Positions 1 to 9,876 of a DNA stretch of 64,000 bases are shown here, one piece after another. The position numbers were made by a program, and so were the translations under genes. Origin of the DNA: Eutreptiella sp. 'Long Island Sound 2002' (lineage: Eukaryota > Euglenozoa > Euglenophyceae > Eutreptiales > Eutreptiaceae); NCBI GenBank assembly GCA_964036045.1, contig OZ038382.1, positions 126,232,556 to 126,296,555 on the forward strand. The letters are read 5' to 3'. The notes under the pieces were generated by a model that saw only the letters and a list, made by a program, of their open reading frames with translations, had not been told where the DNA came from and searched no databases. The first letter of the stretch is position 1, and the number at the start of each line of letters is the position of its first letter.

Positions 1-565
1 CCCAGCACCGGCCCCACAGCGTGCGCCCTTGCGGGCCGGCGTTGCTCGCTGTGGGGGTGGCGGAAGGGCGTCCCCGGGGGGGGTGCCTTCCACCGTTGTG
101 AGGGGCGCCTGGTATCAGGCGCTGTCCCTCCCCCGGCTGCCCGTCCTCTGGAGCGGGCAGCCAGGGTTCCGCGACCCGTGTGTCCCGGGTGCGGTCGATG
201 CGGGCGTGTGGACCCAGCACCGGCCCCACAGCGTGCGCCCTTGCGGGCCGGCGTTGCTCGCTGTGGGGGTGGCGGAAGGGGGTCCCCGGGGGGGGTGCCT
301 TCCACCGTTGTGAGGGGCGTGTGGTGTCAGGCGCTGTCCCTCCCCCGGCCGCCCGTCCTCTGGAGCGGGCAGCCAGGGTTCCGCGACCCGCGTGTCCCGG
401 GCGCGGTCGGTGCGGGCGTGGGGACCCAGCACCGGCCCCACAGCGTGCGCCCTTGCGGGCCGGCGTTGCTCGCTGTGGGGGTGGCGGAAGGGCGTCCCCG
501 GGGGGAGTGCCTTCCACCATTGTGAGGGGCGCCTGGGGTCAGGCGCTGTCCCTCTCCCGACTGGC
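1..565. repeat. 212-bp tandem repeat, about 2.6 copies
   Basis: The motif CCCAGCACCGGCCCCACAGC begins at 1, 213 and 425, giving an exact 212-bp period. Copies differ by a few substitutions. The third copy decays after about 555. The array runs off the left edge of the window, so its true copy number is unknown. All frames are open for long stretches because the unit is GC-rich. I see no protein signature and treat it as a satellite or minisatellite. Confidence 0.9.
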
Positions 566-669
566 CGCCCACTGCTGGGCGGGTTGCCGGGTTTCATTGG
601 GTGTGTGCGGTGTGTGTGGTGTCTGTGCCGTGCGTGTCGTGGTGCGTGGTGCCGCTCTTCCCTTGGTCC

Positions 670-1403
670 TACGGTTCTCCCCTCTCCGGTGTCCCGGTGC
701 GGTGTTGTGCTCGCCGTGTGCCCGCCGTGTCCCCTCCCCTGTGCGCGCCCCTTGCTCGTCCGCTGGCTACCCCTTGTTCCTTTCGCGGCTCCGTTGCTCT
801 TTACCCTTTCCTCTACCCTTCTCCCTGACATGCACTTTTTCCCTGCCTCCGCTTTGTTGTGTGTTTCTGTCTTTTTCCTTGTCGGCCCGGGCTTCCTCCT
901 TTGAGCCTGCGTAGAGAGAGGAGAGGGCGTAAACGGGCGTGCGGCGGCGGCGGTTTTGTCGCGACACGGCACCTCGAGCTGGCTGGTACATCATGCAACA
1001 TGCGTGTGCGACCGGCGTGTGCGTAGGTTTATTGTCCCACTTGCTCCCGTCTTGACTCCACACCCCTTTGGCCGCTACCTTTGCTCGTTGCCCGTTCCGC
1101 GCGCGCGGCGTGACATGCAACATACCTGTTTCTTTCCCCACTACCTTCACGTGTCCTAGTCCTCCCGCCTTGCCGGGCGTTCGCTAATGTGAGACCACGG
1201 CACGACGCAATACTTGCCTATGCGTCTAAGACAACCCTACTTTAACGCCCGGACGACGCAAACACGAGCATACGCTTCTCTTCGGGACCTGTGAGGGGAA
1301 GAGAACGTGGGTGCAGGCACGTGTGTTTGTCGGGACCCGGCACACGACAGCGCTATGCTATTTGTCTGTATGCTCCCCGTGTCTCCCTCCCTGGCTATTT
1401 GTG
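670..1403. repeat. Long direct repeat, left copy (734 bp)
   Basis: Matches 3614-4347 at a constant offset of 2944 bp. One substitution was noticed, C/T at 1051 versus 3995. It contains the CATGCAACATAC motif and a run of GGCGG triplets. It has no TG...CA ends, no flanking target duplication and no reverse transcriptase between the copies, so it reads as a segmental duplication and not a pair of LTRs. No coding signal. Confidence 0.92.
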
Positions 1404-2518
1404 GTTTGAGGTTTGAGGTTTGATTTTGCGGGTACTAGACGCCTTTCGGCCCCGGGGGGCCACCTGGTCGGGCCAGGTGATATCCTCCCCACCGGGTCCT
1501 AGTGGGGGGCCCTCCAAGACGCACCTCCTGCCTGGTGGCGGAGTCCCCCAGGTTCACAGAGCTCGGAGCCCCGTCCTTCCCCGGCGTCCCCGTTTCGCCA
1601 CTCCCCGGTCAGTGCATCAATTCGCAGCCGTGGCCGCGGGCGCTTACCCACTGCGTCGCCCCCCTAATGCGTGGTCGCCCGGGGCACCGGCGCCGCCGGG
1701 CCCGTGCTACTGGCTTGTCGCCAGTGGGACCCCCTTGGGCTGGCGCGGTGGCTGCCTAGCCTAGGGGTTGGGGCGTGGCGCTGTGCGCCACTACTGCCTT
1801 GGCGGGTGCAGTGTCCCGTCTGTGTGTTCGCGGCGCTCGCGGCCGGTTCGGGGGGGTTCGGGCCGGTACCTGGTGTTGTGTTTCCCCTTCTTCCCCCTTC
1901 CCGCCCCGCGTATCCCGCGTTGCGTGTGGCGGGCCGTCCCGTCCGGGTGTCCCTTACCCTCGCTCGCTGGTACGCCATTCCAGTTGGTCTGTGCGTTCCG
2001 CGCGCTCGGTCCGGTTGCCCTTCTGGTGGTCCCCGCGTGTCCTTTTCGTGTGTGCGCGCTCGCGCTCTCGCGGTGTCCGCTCCCCGCTGGGTGGTGTGGC
2101 GCGCGCATCTCGCGTGGTCCCGGCACTGGGCGCTGGTAGGGCCGTTCCATGTGGTCCGTGCCCCTCCGCGTGTCCTGCCCCGGTCCCGTGCTCCGTCTGG
2201 CGTGCTTGGGGGGGGGCGGTCCGGTCCCGGTTCCCCCCTTCCCGGCTTGGGGTTGCGGGGGCGGCGGCTGGGCGTCCCCGGGGGGGTGCCCTCGTCCGCG
2301 GGCGCTCTTACGTCGGCTATGTATCCTGCCCTGAGGGTGGGGCTGTGCGCCGTCCACGCGCAGTCCACGCGCCCGGGGTCGGGACTGGGGAGGGGGCTGG
2401 GTGGGGTGCGTTGGATCGCCGACTGACGTGCACTGGGGTAAGAGGCGGGCAGTAGCACCACCGGGTCGCCGACTGACTGTGGGGCGGGGGGTCGCTCTGC
2501 CTCTTTCCGTCCCTCTGC

Positions 2519-2618
2519 CTTCCCTGGGCAGGCAACAAAGCGGGCGTCACTGGCGTTGCGCTGTTCATGGGGGGCGTGGCCCCCCATACCTCTCCGGTTC
2601 GTGTTCACCCAGTCTCTC
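2519..2618. repeat. Diverged copy of the sequence upstream of the right 734-bp repeat
   Basis: GGCAACAAAGCGGGCGTC followed by a GGGGGGCGTGGCC block occurs here and again at 3509-3612, directly before the right copy of the 734-bp repeat. Similarity is clear but interrupted, so this looks like an older duplication of the same neighbourhood. Confidence 0.7.
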
Positions 2619-3173
2619 CGGGTACGATCTGTGCGGCGTCCCGGTGTGCAGGCGTGGGCCCGTTTGTTCTTCGCGGCCCCCTTGTGGGCCGACGGCCGGA
2701 GTGGGGGGGCGGGTCACACTCCGGCCCCCCTCTCGGGTGGGGGGGGTCCATTCCCCTTGCCACGGGGGGGGTGTTGCGCCGCGGCCTCCCCGCTCTCGTT
2801 CCGGGCGGCGGCCTGTGGTACCCCTTTCTGGCCCTCCCCTCCGGCGCGCGCGTGCGGTCGGGGCTGACGTGCCGCCCCGGGGCGGGGGGGGTGAGGGGCG
2901 GCCCTTGGACCGTTCCCCTGGGGGCCCCGGCTGACCTGCAAACCCCCCCTCTTTCCCCTCGGAGTGGGCTGTGGCCACGGGAGGGTTATGTGGGGCGCGG
3001 CCTCCTTCGCGTCCCGCTGTGCGCGTTGCTCCGGCACGCCGGTGTGGGTTCGTGGGGGCAGGTCCAGCCGCCGCTGCCCTTACCGTGTCGCCGTTCCTCC
3101 TGTGGGTGGGGGCGCCCCCCCGGCCTTGGGGGGGCGGAGGGCCGCGCCTGTGGCTCCCCAGCTGGGGTGGGTG

Positions 3174-3310
3174 CGGGGGGGGGGGGGGGGGCCACCCCGC
3201 TCGCTCTCGGGCCTGTGTGGGAGGGGGGGGGGGGGGGGGGAGTGGGGGGGGTCCTTCGGTTCCCCGGCGACGCCCCCTGTCGGCCAAAAAAGGGGGGGGG
3301 GGGGGAGGGC
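3174..3310. repeat. Cluster of long poly-G runs
   Basis: Three separate runs of more than ten G residues occur within about 140 bp, separated by short C-rich or A-rich breaks. They could form G-quadruplexes on the + strand. Their length in the sequence is unreliable because such runs are hard to sequence and assemble. Confidence 0.85.
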
Positions 3311-3613
3311 GGCTTGGCGGTCCCAGCCCCGGGGGCCAGCCATCGGCCAGGGGGGTCGCGCCCTTCCCCCGCCCCCCTCTACCGAGTGCCGGATCCTCAC
3401 GCGGTCCCTCCCTGGGGCCCCTCACCTCCCGACCGTTGCCGCGCGGCGCCGGCCGGCCGGGGGTGGCCGTGAGGGTCAGCGGTCAGTGGTTATCGGGTTG
3501 CGGGGCCGCTTTCCCTGGGTAGGCAACAAAGCGGGCGTCCCTTGGCGTCGTGCCGTCCATGGGGGGCGTGGCCACCCATACCATTCCGGTTCGCGCCCAT
3601 TCCGGTTCGCGCC

Positions 3614-4347
3614 TACGGTTCTCCCCTCTCCGGTGTCCCGGTGCGGTGTTGTGCTCGCCGTGTGCCCGCCGTGTCCCCTCCCCTGTGCGCGCCCCTTGCT
3701 CGTCCGCTGGCTACCCCTTGTTCCTTTCGCGGCTCCGTTGCTCTTTACCCTTTCCTCTACCCTTCTCCCTGACATGCACTTTTTCCCTGCCTCCGCTTTG
3801 TTGTGTGTTTCTGTCTTTTTCCTTGTCGGCCCGGGCTTCCTCCTTTGAGCCTGCGTAGAGAGAGGAGAGGGCGTAAACGGGCGTGCGGCGGCGGCGGTTT
3901 TGTCGCGACACGGCACCTCGAGCTGGCTGGTACATCATGCAACATGCGTGTGCGACCGGCGTGTGCGTAGGTTTATTGTCCCACTTGCTCCTGTCTTGAC
4001 TCCACACCCCTTTGGCCGCTACCTTTGCTCGTTGCCCGTTCCGCGCGCGCGGCGTGACATGCAACATACCTGTTTCTTTCCCCACTACCTTCACGTGTCC
4101 TAGTCCTCCCGCCTTGCCGGGCGTTCGCTAATGTGAGACCACGGCACGACGCAATACTTGCCTATGCGTCTAAGACAACCCTACTTTAACGCCCGGACGA
4201 CGCAAACACGAGCATACGCTTCTCTTCGGGACCTGTGAGGGGAAGAGAACGTGGGTGCAGGCACGTGTGTTTGTCGGGACCCGGCACACGACAGCGCTAT
4301 GCTATTTGTCTGTATGCTCCCCGTGTCTCCCTCCCTGGCTATTTGTG
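3614..4347. repeat. Long direct repeat, right copy (734 bp)
   Basis: Near-identical partner of 670-1403. The two copies end at the same CTATTTGTG string and then diverge: GTTTGAGG follows the left copy and TGTTCTAATC the right one. Near-identity indicates a recent duplication, gene conversion or an assembly-level duplication. Confidence 0.92.
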
Positions 4348-5150
4348 TGTTCTAATCAAAAAGGGTGGTTGTGCTGTAAGAGCAGTTGTCACGGTTGCCC
4401 CGCATTGCACCGCAGGGCAGGACCGTTAGCGCCCCGTGACAACCACTCCCTGGCCGAAGGCCATTTCTTTTTTCCCCGTCTCGGTTGGTGGCGCTGGCCG
4501 GGCGGTTGGCGACGTGGCACGACATGGTAACATACTTGCGTTCTTGGTGGCGGTGTGTGGCTTGCCTACTATTTGTTTGCATGCGGTGGCACACCTTTTG
4601 TCCGCTTTCGCTTCCTTTCGCCTCCTACATAAGCGGGCGTGCGGGTGGGCTGTGGGCACGTCTCGGTTACGCCTCGTGGTCACCTTTTACTTTTGTTGGC
4701 GTGGTTGCCGTTCTCGTCTCTTGTTCTTTGCGTAGCGTAGCGTGGCATGCAACATACTTGGACCCGACTAGCCACGTGTGTATGTGTTTTTTTTTTTTTG
4801 TGTTCTGCTTCACCTCGGTGGCGCATGGCCTCCTTCGCGCGTTCTTCTCTCCTTTGTCGGTTTTTTGTTCCCCCTTGTTTGTCCCTTCATACCATTTTGC
4901 TCGTCCGTGGCGGTGATGACCTCGCGGCGTTCCGGGTTAGCGGTTATGGGGTGCAGCTCGGGTTTGACTCGTGTTGGGGCTTCGGCTGGGTTGGGCGGTT
5001 TCGACAGCTGCGGGCTTGGGCTCGGCGCCGTTGGGCGTAGCCGTGCCCGTTGGCGTGTGTGTTGGCGTCGTTTGGCTTCTGGTTTGCTTGGTGTCCTCTG
5101 GGCGGGGCTTGGCGTGGCGCCCCGCGGCGCTGGCTGGCTAGGTCTCGGGG
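4348..5150. other. Spacer without recognisable genes
   Basis: G/T-rich sequence with degenerate echoes of the CATGCAACATAC motif of the 734-bp repeat, near 4512 and 4747, and a T-run at 4788-4799. No coding region or RNA gene was recognised. Confidence 0.5.
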
Positions 5151-6125
5151 TTAGGTGGTGTCGCCGCTGGCTGGGGGGTCAGGCGCGTCGTGCTGTGTGG
5201 CGCGCAGGGCTCCTGGGGTGCTGTGGATGCTGCTGGTGTCGGTGCGCCGACGCTTGTGGGGTGGCAGGGGGGGGTGTGTGTGCTGGGTTGGGCTTGGGGT
5301 GATGTCCCACAGGCGTCTGCCTTCTCGTTGCGTCTCCTGGAGGGTCTCCCGCAGGTGCCTGAGGACATACGGGGAGTCCTGGGGCGCGGGGAGGTTGCGG
5401 GGGTGGACTCCCTGGGGGTGGAGCACATTGGCCAGCATGGCTTCCCATGCGGCTTCTGGCATCCACCCCGCCACCAGCTGGAGGCGGCAGTTCTCCGTCG
5501 ACCCCTTGCGGGGCCGGTGTACCAGGCCCTCGAGGGAGCGTTCTGCCCGGGCCCACTTGCGCAGCTCCCAGGGGTGCGTGTGGGTCCAGCGCCGCCACCA
5601 CTGTCCCTGGGTGGTGCCTTGGCCTTGGGCGGAGGAGTGGGCGTGGGTGGGTGTGATGGGGTCGTGGGGACTGGTGGCGGTGGCTGGCCTGGGGGATTTC
5701 TCGTAGTCCTGTGCCGTGGGGGTGCGCAGGGAGTGTGGGCGCGGGCAGATGTGGACTCGCGGGTACACGCGCACAGTGTCCGCCTCAGGATTGGGTTGGG
5801 ACTCGCGATTGCGGCGGTAGCAGGGCATTCGCTGTACATGGGCTGACATCGAGGTTTGGTAGGGGGGTGGGGACGCTGCTGCCGGACCCTGGCTCTGTTT
5901 TGGTCTGGTCAGGCTTGGTGTGTGGGCCTGGGGTGCGGGCTTTGAGAGGGGACGGGACGAAGCGCGTCGCACTTCGGCCGCGGCGCGCTCCGCCATGAAG
6001 GTGATGGTGGCGGCGTCGGTGACGGTGGGGGAGCGCCGTGCTGGGCGCTGTTGCCGCTGGGCCTGGGACGGCTGCGGCTGGATGTCGTAGAGGACGTCCT
6101 TGGGGGGTCGGGCTTGCGCTGCCAT
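5151..6125 (-). CDS. Unknown Pro/His/Thr-rich protein, family shared with 62855-63805
   Basis: An uninterrupted 324-codon ORF ending in TAA at 5151-5153. I do not recognise the function. The N-terminal 120 residues are low-complexity (Gln, Pro, Arg, Ser). The C-terminal half is more protein-like, with a WWRRW cluster, then RLQLVAGWMPEAAWEAM and a HPQG...LPAP stretch. The same order (WW, RLQLAA, PEAAWEA, QG, LPP) occurs in the plus-strand ORF at 62855-63805, so both belong to one gene family. No signal peptide, membrane segment or zinc motif is evident. The true 5' end may lie further upstream: in another frame 6501-6125 gives a Ser/Thr-rich lead that could be joined by an intron or a frameshift. 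It lies downstream of, and on the same strand as, the decayed unit at 6626-7917. Confidence 0.5.
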   Translation of the reverse strand: MAAQARPPKDVLYDIQPQPSQAQRQQRPARRSPTVTDAATITFMAERAAAEVRRASSRPLSKPAPQAHTPSLTRPKQSQGPAAASPPPYQTSMSAHVQRMPCYRRNRESQPNPEADTVRVYPRVHICPRPHSLRTPTAQDYEKSPRPATATSPHDPITPTHAHSSAQGQGTTQGQWWRRWTHTHPWELRKWARAERSLEGLVHRPRKGSTENCRLQLVAGWMPEAAWEAMLANVLHPQGVHPRNLPAPQDSPYVLRHLRETLQETQREGRRLWDITPSPTQHTHPPLPPHKRRRTDTSSIHSTPGALRATQHDAPDPPASGDTT

Positions 6126-6625
6126 CGTGGTGCCAGGCTTCGGCTTCGGCTTTGGTTTGGCTGCGGGTTGCCGTCACGGCGCGCCGACAGGTTTGGGTGG
6201 TTGGTTGGCGGTGGTCTTGGGTTTCGGCCGGGCTGCGGGCGCGGGCATTGTTGGGACGTGGGCCTTGGCGGCGGCGGGTTTGCTGGCGGTGGGAACGGGT
6301 TTTGGGGGCCCCTTTCGGAGGTTTCACCGGCGGCTTGGGGGTCAGAGTGCTGGACGAGGACATGGTGGTGGTGGTGGATGAGGTGGTTGTGGTGGTGGAG
6401 GTTGTGGTGTCGGAGGCGGAGGAGAGGGCTGTGGGGGACGGCGGGGGGCCCAGGGCAGCGGGGGCGGGCGTCCGATGCTCGGTCCTGTGAGTAATGAGCA
6501 CGAGGGTGCGGGTTAGGGCACTGAACGTGTGCGCGCGCTTTCCCTGGTGACCTGTGCGTGCCGGTGCCGGTGTAGGTGCATGTGGCGTTGTGGTGGCGTT
6601 GTCTCGGCTGTGCGGGCACGTGGGT

Positions 6626-7917
6626 TATCCGGGGGGTGTCCACCTCTGCTCCAGGACGTGTGGGTGCGTTTGCTGGAGGTAGTCGAGGGTGCTGAAGAAG
6701 CATTGCTGAATGCCGGGCATGGTCTCCTCCGTGAGGTGGGGCCAGTTTTGGGATGGGGTGTCTGGGCCCGGCCACAGCAGCGCCATGAGGCGGGCTGCCA
6801 CCATGTACGGGCAGAACTGTAGGGTGGTGGGGCGCGGGGGGGTGGGTCCCTTGCGATTCGGGGGGGACTCCCTCTGCTGGGGGCGCAGCGTGACCTTTCA
6901 CAGCCAGCGGTCTGTGGGGATCCCCCAGGTCCGTTGGGTCCACTTACCAAGGCAACAAATCGCCCTACCAAGGCCCTGGTTGCCGCTGCGGATGGAGGGC
7001 AGCGTCTCCAGGAACTTGTGTTCCCAGGTGCCCCAGATGTGGGGGTCGTCCGGCTCGTCCTCCCTGGTGTACGTTTCGGGGCCCGGGTTGTGTGGGGGGG
7101 GGGGGCGTAGTCAGCGGGGAGGAGGGAGTTGGTGCCGTGTACCACCCAGTGGCCAGTCGGTGCGTGGTAGTGGGTGCTGGAGAGGGTTTAGTGCATATTG
7201 TACATGAGGGTCATGTACGTGGAGGGGGCTCGCTGCTGGTCGTGGGGAGTGGGGACGTCTCCCGGGATGTGGTGCCTGAAGTTGCTCAGGGAGGCCATCC
7301 AGGCGACGCATGTTTCCCTTTCCCACTCCTTGGTTTCGCTGGAACTGGCGCTTGGTGGGTGGTGGGCCATGTCAGGCTCGTGGTAGCGTGTGCGGCCCTT
7401 GCTGTGCACCCGCCCCAGCATGGGGTGTCCGACTAGGTGCCACCCCCAGTCGGTGGGGGGCACCCAGATTCGGCTCCCCGTGGGGGGCAGGCTCTCACCG
7501 TCAGGGGTGGCTAGTGGGGGGCGGTTGTGTCGGGTCACGTGGAGGAAGGCGTTGATAAGGAAGTCTCGGACGCCCTCCCCCAGGGTGGCCGCCTGGACCA
7601 GGGTGGTCGCCCGGATGTGCTTGGTGGTGCCGGAGGTGCGGAGGCGTAGCACCTCCTGGTCTCCGAGCCCCCGGAGGTGCTGCCGTACCGCCGCGGCGTT
7701 ATGTAGGGCGTAGGGTTCGGCCGGTGCGGCGGCTGGTGGTGAGGGGTGTGATGGGGGGGGGTGGCTGGGGTTGGGGGGGGGGGTCGTCGTTTTCGCGTGT
7801 GGGGTCTGGTGATGGGGTTTCTCTTGCTGGCCGCGGGAGGGAGGACTCGCGGTGGTCTGCGTCGGGGGGGGTATCGCAATCAATCGGTTGGTGGGGGCCT
7901 CCGTGTGGTGCGTCTGT
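6626..7917 (-). pseudogene. Decayed unknown coding unit interrupted by the TIR element
   Basis: Coding-like sequence continues on the minus strand across two frames. From 7917 to 7188 one frame reads a globular segment with WVPPTDWGWHLVGHPM and ends at TAA (7188-7190). The same frame resumes with TGHWVVHGTNSLLPADY. After a C-rich homopolymer near 7090 the sense moves to a second frame (ETYTREDEPDDPHIWGTWEH, GRAICCLGKWTQRTWGI) containing a TGA before ending near 6626. Two stops and one shift suggest a pseudogene, or homopolymer errors plus unrecognised introns. The upstream end is cut at 7917 by the inserted TIR element. Function unknown. It shows weak, tentative likeness to the minus-strand ORF at 60576-61364. 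Confidence 0.45.
7913..7917. repeat. TSD (TCTGT), left copy, of the TIR element
   Basis: TCTGT directly precedes the left inverted repeat. The same five bases directly follow the right inverted repeat at 9628-9632. Confidence 0.85.
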
Positions 7918-8105
7918 CTTAGGCAACTCAAGTTGCATGCTATAAAACGACAGAAAGTGCCCAAAAGACACGGCCTGAAAAAACATCAAAAGAACAATTC
8001 TTTGGCTTGCAAAAAGTCAAGCCGTTTTTGGAACACCAAAAGAACTCTTATGTAAGGAATTTTGGCACTTTCGTGGTCCTGATGGGTCCAAAATATGCCC
8101 TTTTG

Positions 8106-8161
8106 GGGGCAATGGACTGTTCCTTGCGCGAGGCCTCGCGCAACGAGCAGTCCATTGCCCC
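8106..8161. repeat. Long hairpin palindrome inside the TIR element
   Basis: Two arms of 28 bp, with two mismatched pairs, meet at an AGGCCT centre (8133/8134). The inner 18 bp, TGCGCGAGGCCTCGCGCA, is a perfect palindrome. The outer arms read GGGCAATGGACTG and CAGTCCATTGCCC. It could extrude as a cruciform, fold as an RNA hairpin or be a protein-binding site. Confidence 0.9.
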
Positions 8162-8936
8162 TCCAAAGTCAGGTAATGATGGTAGAATTGAGGAATCAAG
8201 CAGGCGCCTACACTGGAGTAACATTACAGACACCCTTGACTTGATCACATTGTACAATATGTTTACGCCGGCGGACATTCAGTGCTCGAAACAAGCCTTG
8301 CAAATCTAATTGATGACTCAAGAAATCATTTCAAATGTTGTTGCATTCCTAACAAAAGGAGCACATACGTTGGAGGTGTTGCACAGTGTGCATCCTTCAG
8401 CATTGCTCATGATGCACACCTGCCACAACTTATGGGGAGTGTCAAGCAAAAAAAAGAGTATCACTGGTAACACATGAAGCATGTCCACTCAACGGATGAT
8501 GCTGAGCTGGCAGGGGACCCCCCTTGTAGCTTTGGCTGAAGAAAAATTGATCCTTCCGTTGTTGACTATTGATCAAAGTAAAATGTGCAAAGAAAATATA
8601 AATTTGCCATGCGTGGCACTTTTTTGAGCGTTTGTTTGGGCCAAAAAAACTGATTTTTTGGAGAGTAAAATGCAATGTAGTGCAAACGACACCAATCATC
8701 AAGATGATGATCGATACCTGCAGAAAGAAGGTGCCCTGGGGAAAGCAGCCTGCCAAGCGCAGGGGCTGACCAAGCCCAAAAAGAGTTTTTCCGCCTCCGG
8801 GGAGGGCAAGTTTCTGGTAAATTTCAATGACTCAACGACAATTTGGGTACTCGTTGCTTCAGGGCAGGTTGTGCACAAGCGCTATCAGATGAGAACCCAT
8901 CACAATGGTACAAAGAATATATTTTCTGGGCCTTTT

Positions 8937-8958
8937 ATTGCGCGAGGCCTCGCGCAAT
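8937..8958. repeat. 22-bp perfect palindrome with the GCGAGGCCTCGC core
   Basis: ATTGCGCGAGG followed by its exact complement. Second of four copies of the core in the TIR element. A further copy of the ACTGCA/TGCAGT inverted motif lies just downstream near 8963-8975. Confidence 0.9.
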
Positions 8959-9128
8959 GAGGACTGCAATGCAGTCCCAGAACTTGAAAGTTAAAACCTA
9001 TACCTCTTTTTTCAGGCAGTGCAAATCAAAAATCAAACCGTGGGGTGGGTACTAAGACCACTCGACCCTGAAGCCGTCTTTCCAAAGGAAAATGAATCGG
9101 GTGAGGTTTTTGGTTTAGTAAGTTACGT

Positions 9129-9140
9129 GCGAGGCCTCGC
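9129..9140. repeat. 12-bp palindrome core, third copy
   Basis: GCGAGGCCTCGC, followed by GCA and preceded by GT. This shows partial loss of the longer 18-bp form seen at 8125-8142. Confidence 0.85.
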
Positions 9141-9234
9141 GCATGGAGAAGCCCTTAAACCACATGTTGCATATGTTTTGCATTGATATTTGATCCGCCA
9201 TGCTTCTGTTTTAATGATCCTTGGTCTTGATTGT

Positions 9235-9246
9235 GCGAGGCCTCGC
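9235..9246. repeat. 12-bp palindrome core, fourth copy
   Basis: GCGAGGCCTCGC again, followed by GCAT, in the right third of the TIR element. It is 106 bp from the third copy. Confidence 0.85.
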
Positions 9247-9627
9247 GCATAGAATTTGATCAAGAAATCATTTTTCCAGGTATGCAATGAATATGCAGAA
9301 CAGAAAATGATGTTGCAATCATTTTTTCTGCAGACCATGTTCATCCAAAAAACAAGGGGAACGCAAAATGTATTTCTTGGCCAATTTCCGCCAAAAGCAC
9401 ATCATTTTCCATAGAAATCATAAGATTTATTTATTCTTTTTATAGTTTTTTTTTTCTTTTCGGCTGTCCGAAAAAAGGCACAAAATGGCACAAATGGTAA
9501 GAAAGATACTTTCTTTGGACTAATATTCTGTTTTCAAAAAACAGAGCCTGTGAAAAACGATTTTTTTGCATGGTCCAAATTGGGTGCATTCGGTGTGATT
9601 TTGACCATGCAACTTGAGCCGCCTAAG

Positions 9628-9632
9628 TCTGT
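9628..9632. repeat. TSD (TCTGT), right copy, of the TIR element
   Basis: Second copy of the 5-bp target duplication. Removing the element and one copy restores GC-rich sequence continuous with the interrupted unit. Confidence 0.85.
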
Positions 9633-9871
9633 GGCCTGGTCTCGGGTGGGGGGCAGGGGGGGGGGGTGGTATGGGGGCAGGGGTGGGTGTTGTGCTGGTT
9701 GGGCGTCTGGGCGTCCTGCCGGGTCGTGTGGGTGTTGCGAGTGCGGGCCCCGCGGTCCTTGTGGTCCCTGGCTGGTTGCAGTGCCGAGGTACGGGTGGGA
9801 GGCGGCCACCTTGGCAACCAGGCAGGGCTGTGGTCCGTAGGTAGTGGCTGGCTGCCGGTGGATGCTGCTTG
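9633..9871 (-). pseudogene. Host coding fragment between the TIR element and retrotransposon A
   Basis: GC-rich and Pro/Thr-rich when read on the minus strand, like 40619-40990 on the far side of retrotransposon A and like 7190-7917 on the far side of the TIR element. Target duplications show that these three pieces were once adjacent. No domain recognised. Confidence 0.5.
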
Positions 9872-9876
9872 CCGGT
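9872..9876. repeat. TSD (CCGGT), left copy, of retrotransposon A
   Basis: CCGGT precedes the left LTR and is repeated at 40614-40618 immediately after the right LTR. This pairs the two ends across 30.7 kb. Confidence 0.75.

Larger units (their letters stand above)
1404..3508. other. G/T-rich spacer without recognisable genes
   Basis: This stretch between the two copies of the 734-bp repeat is strongly purine/pyrimidine skewed, with short tandem GTTTGAG units near 1405-1425. Long open frames exist on both strands but overlap each other and are Pro/Arg/Gly-rich, which is expected from base composition alone. I see no domain, splice pattern or conserved motif. Confidence 0.5.
7918..9627. mobile_element. 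Non-autonomous element with terminal inverted repeats, 1710 bp
   Basis: The ends are inverted repeats of 22 bp with two mismatches: left 7918-7939 starts CTTAGGCAACTCAAGTTGCA, and right 9606-9627 read inward starts CTTAGGCGGCTCAAGTTGCA. A 5-bp duplication, TCTGT, flanks it exactly (7913-7917 and 9628-9632). The interior is AT-rich, in sharp contrast to the GC-rich host sequence. It has no ORF longer than about 105 codons and no transposase motif, so it would need a transposase supplied in trans. It also contains four GCGAGGCCTCGC palindromes. The superfamily cannot be named from the ends alone, though a 5-bp TSD argues against hAT, Mutator and PIF/Harbinger. Confidence 0.85.

Noticed and set aside
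670-4347. The 734-bp repeats as LTRs of a 3.7-kb element
   Set aside because: No TG...CA ends, no target duplication, no primer site or purine tract, and no retroelement protein in the 2.2 kb between.
1-5150. Ribosomal DNA spacer
   Set aside because: The repeats look spacer-like, but no 18S, 5.8S, 28S or 5S sequence was recognised, so the idea has no support.
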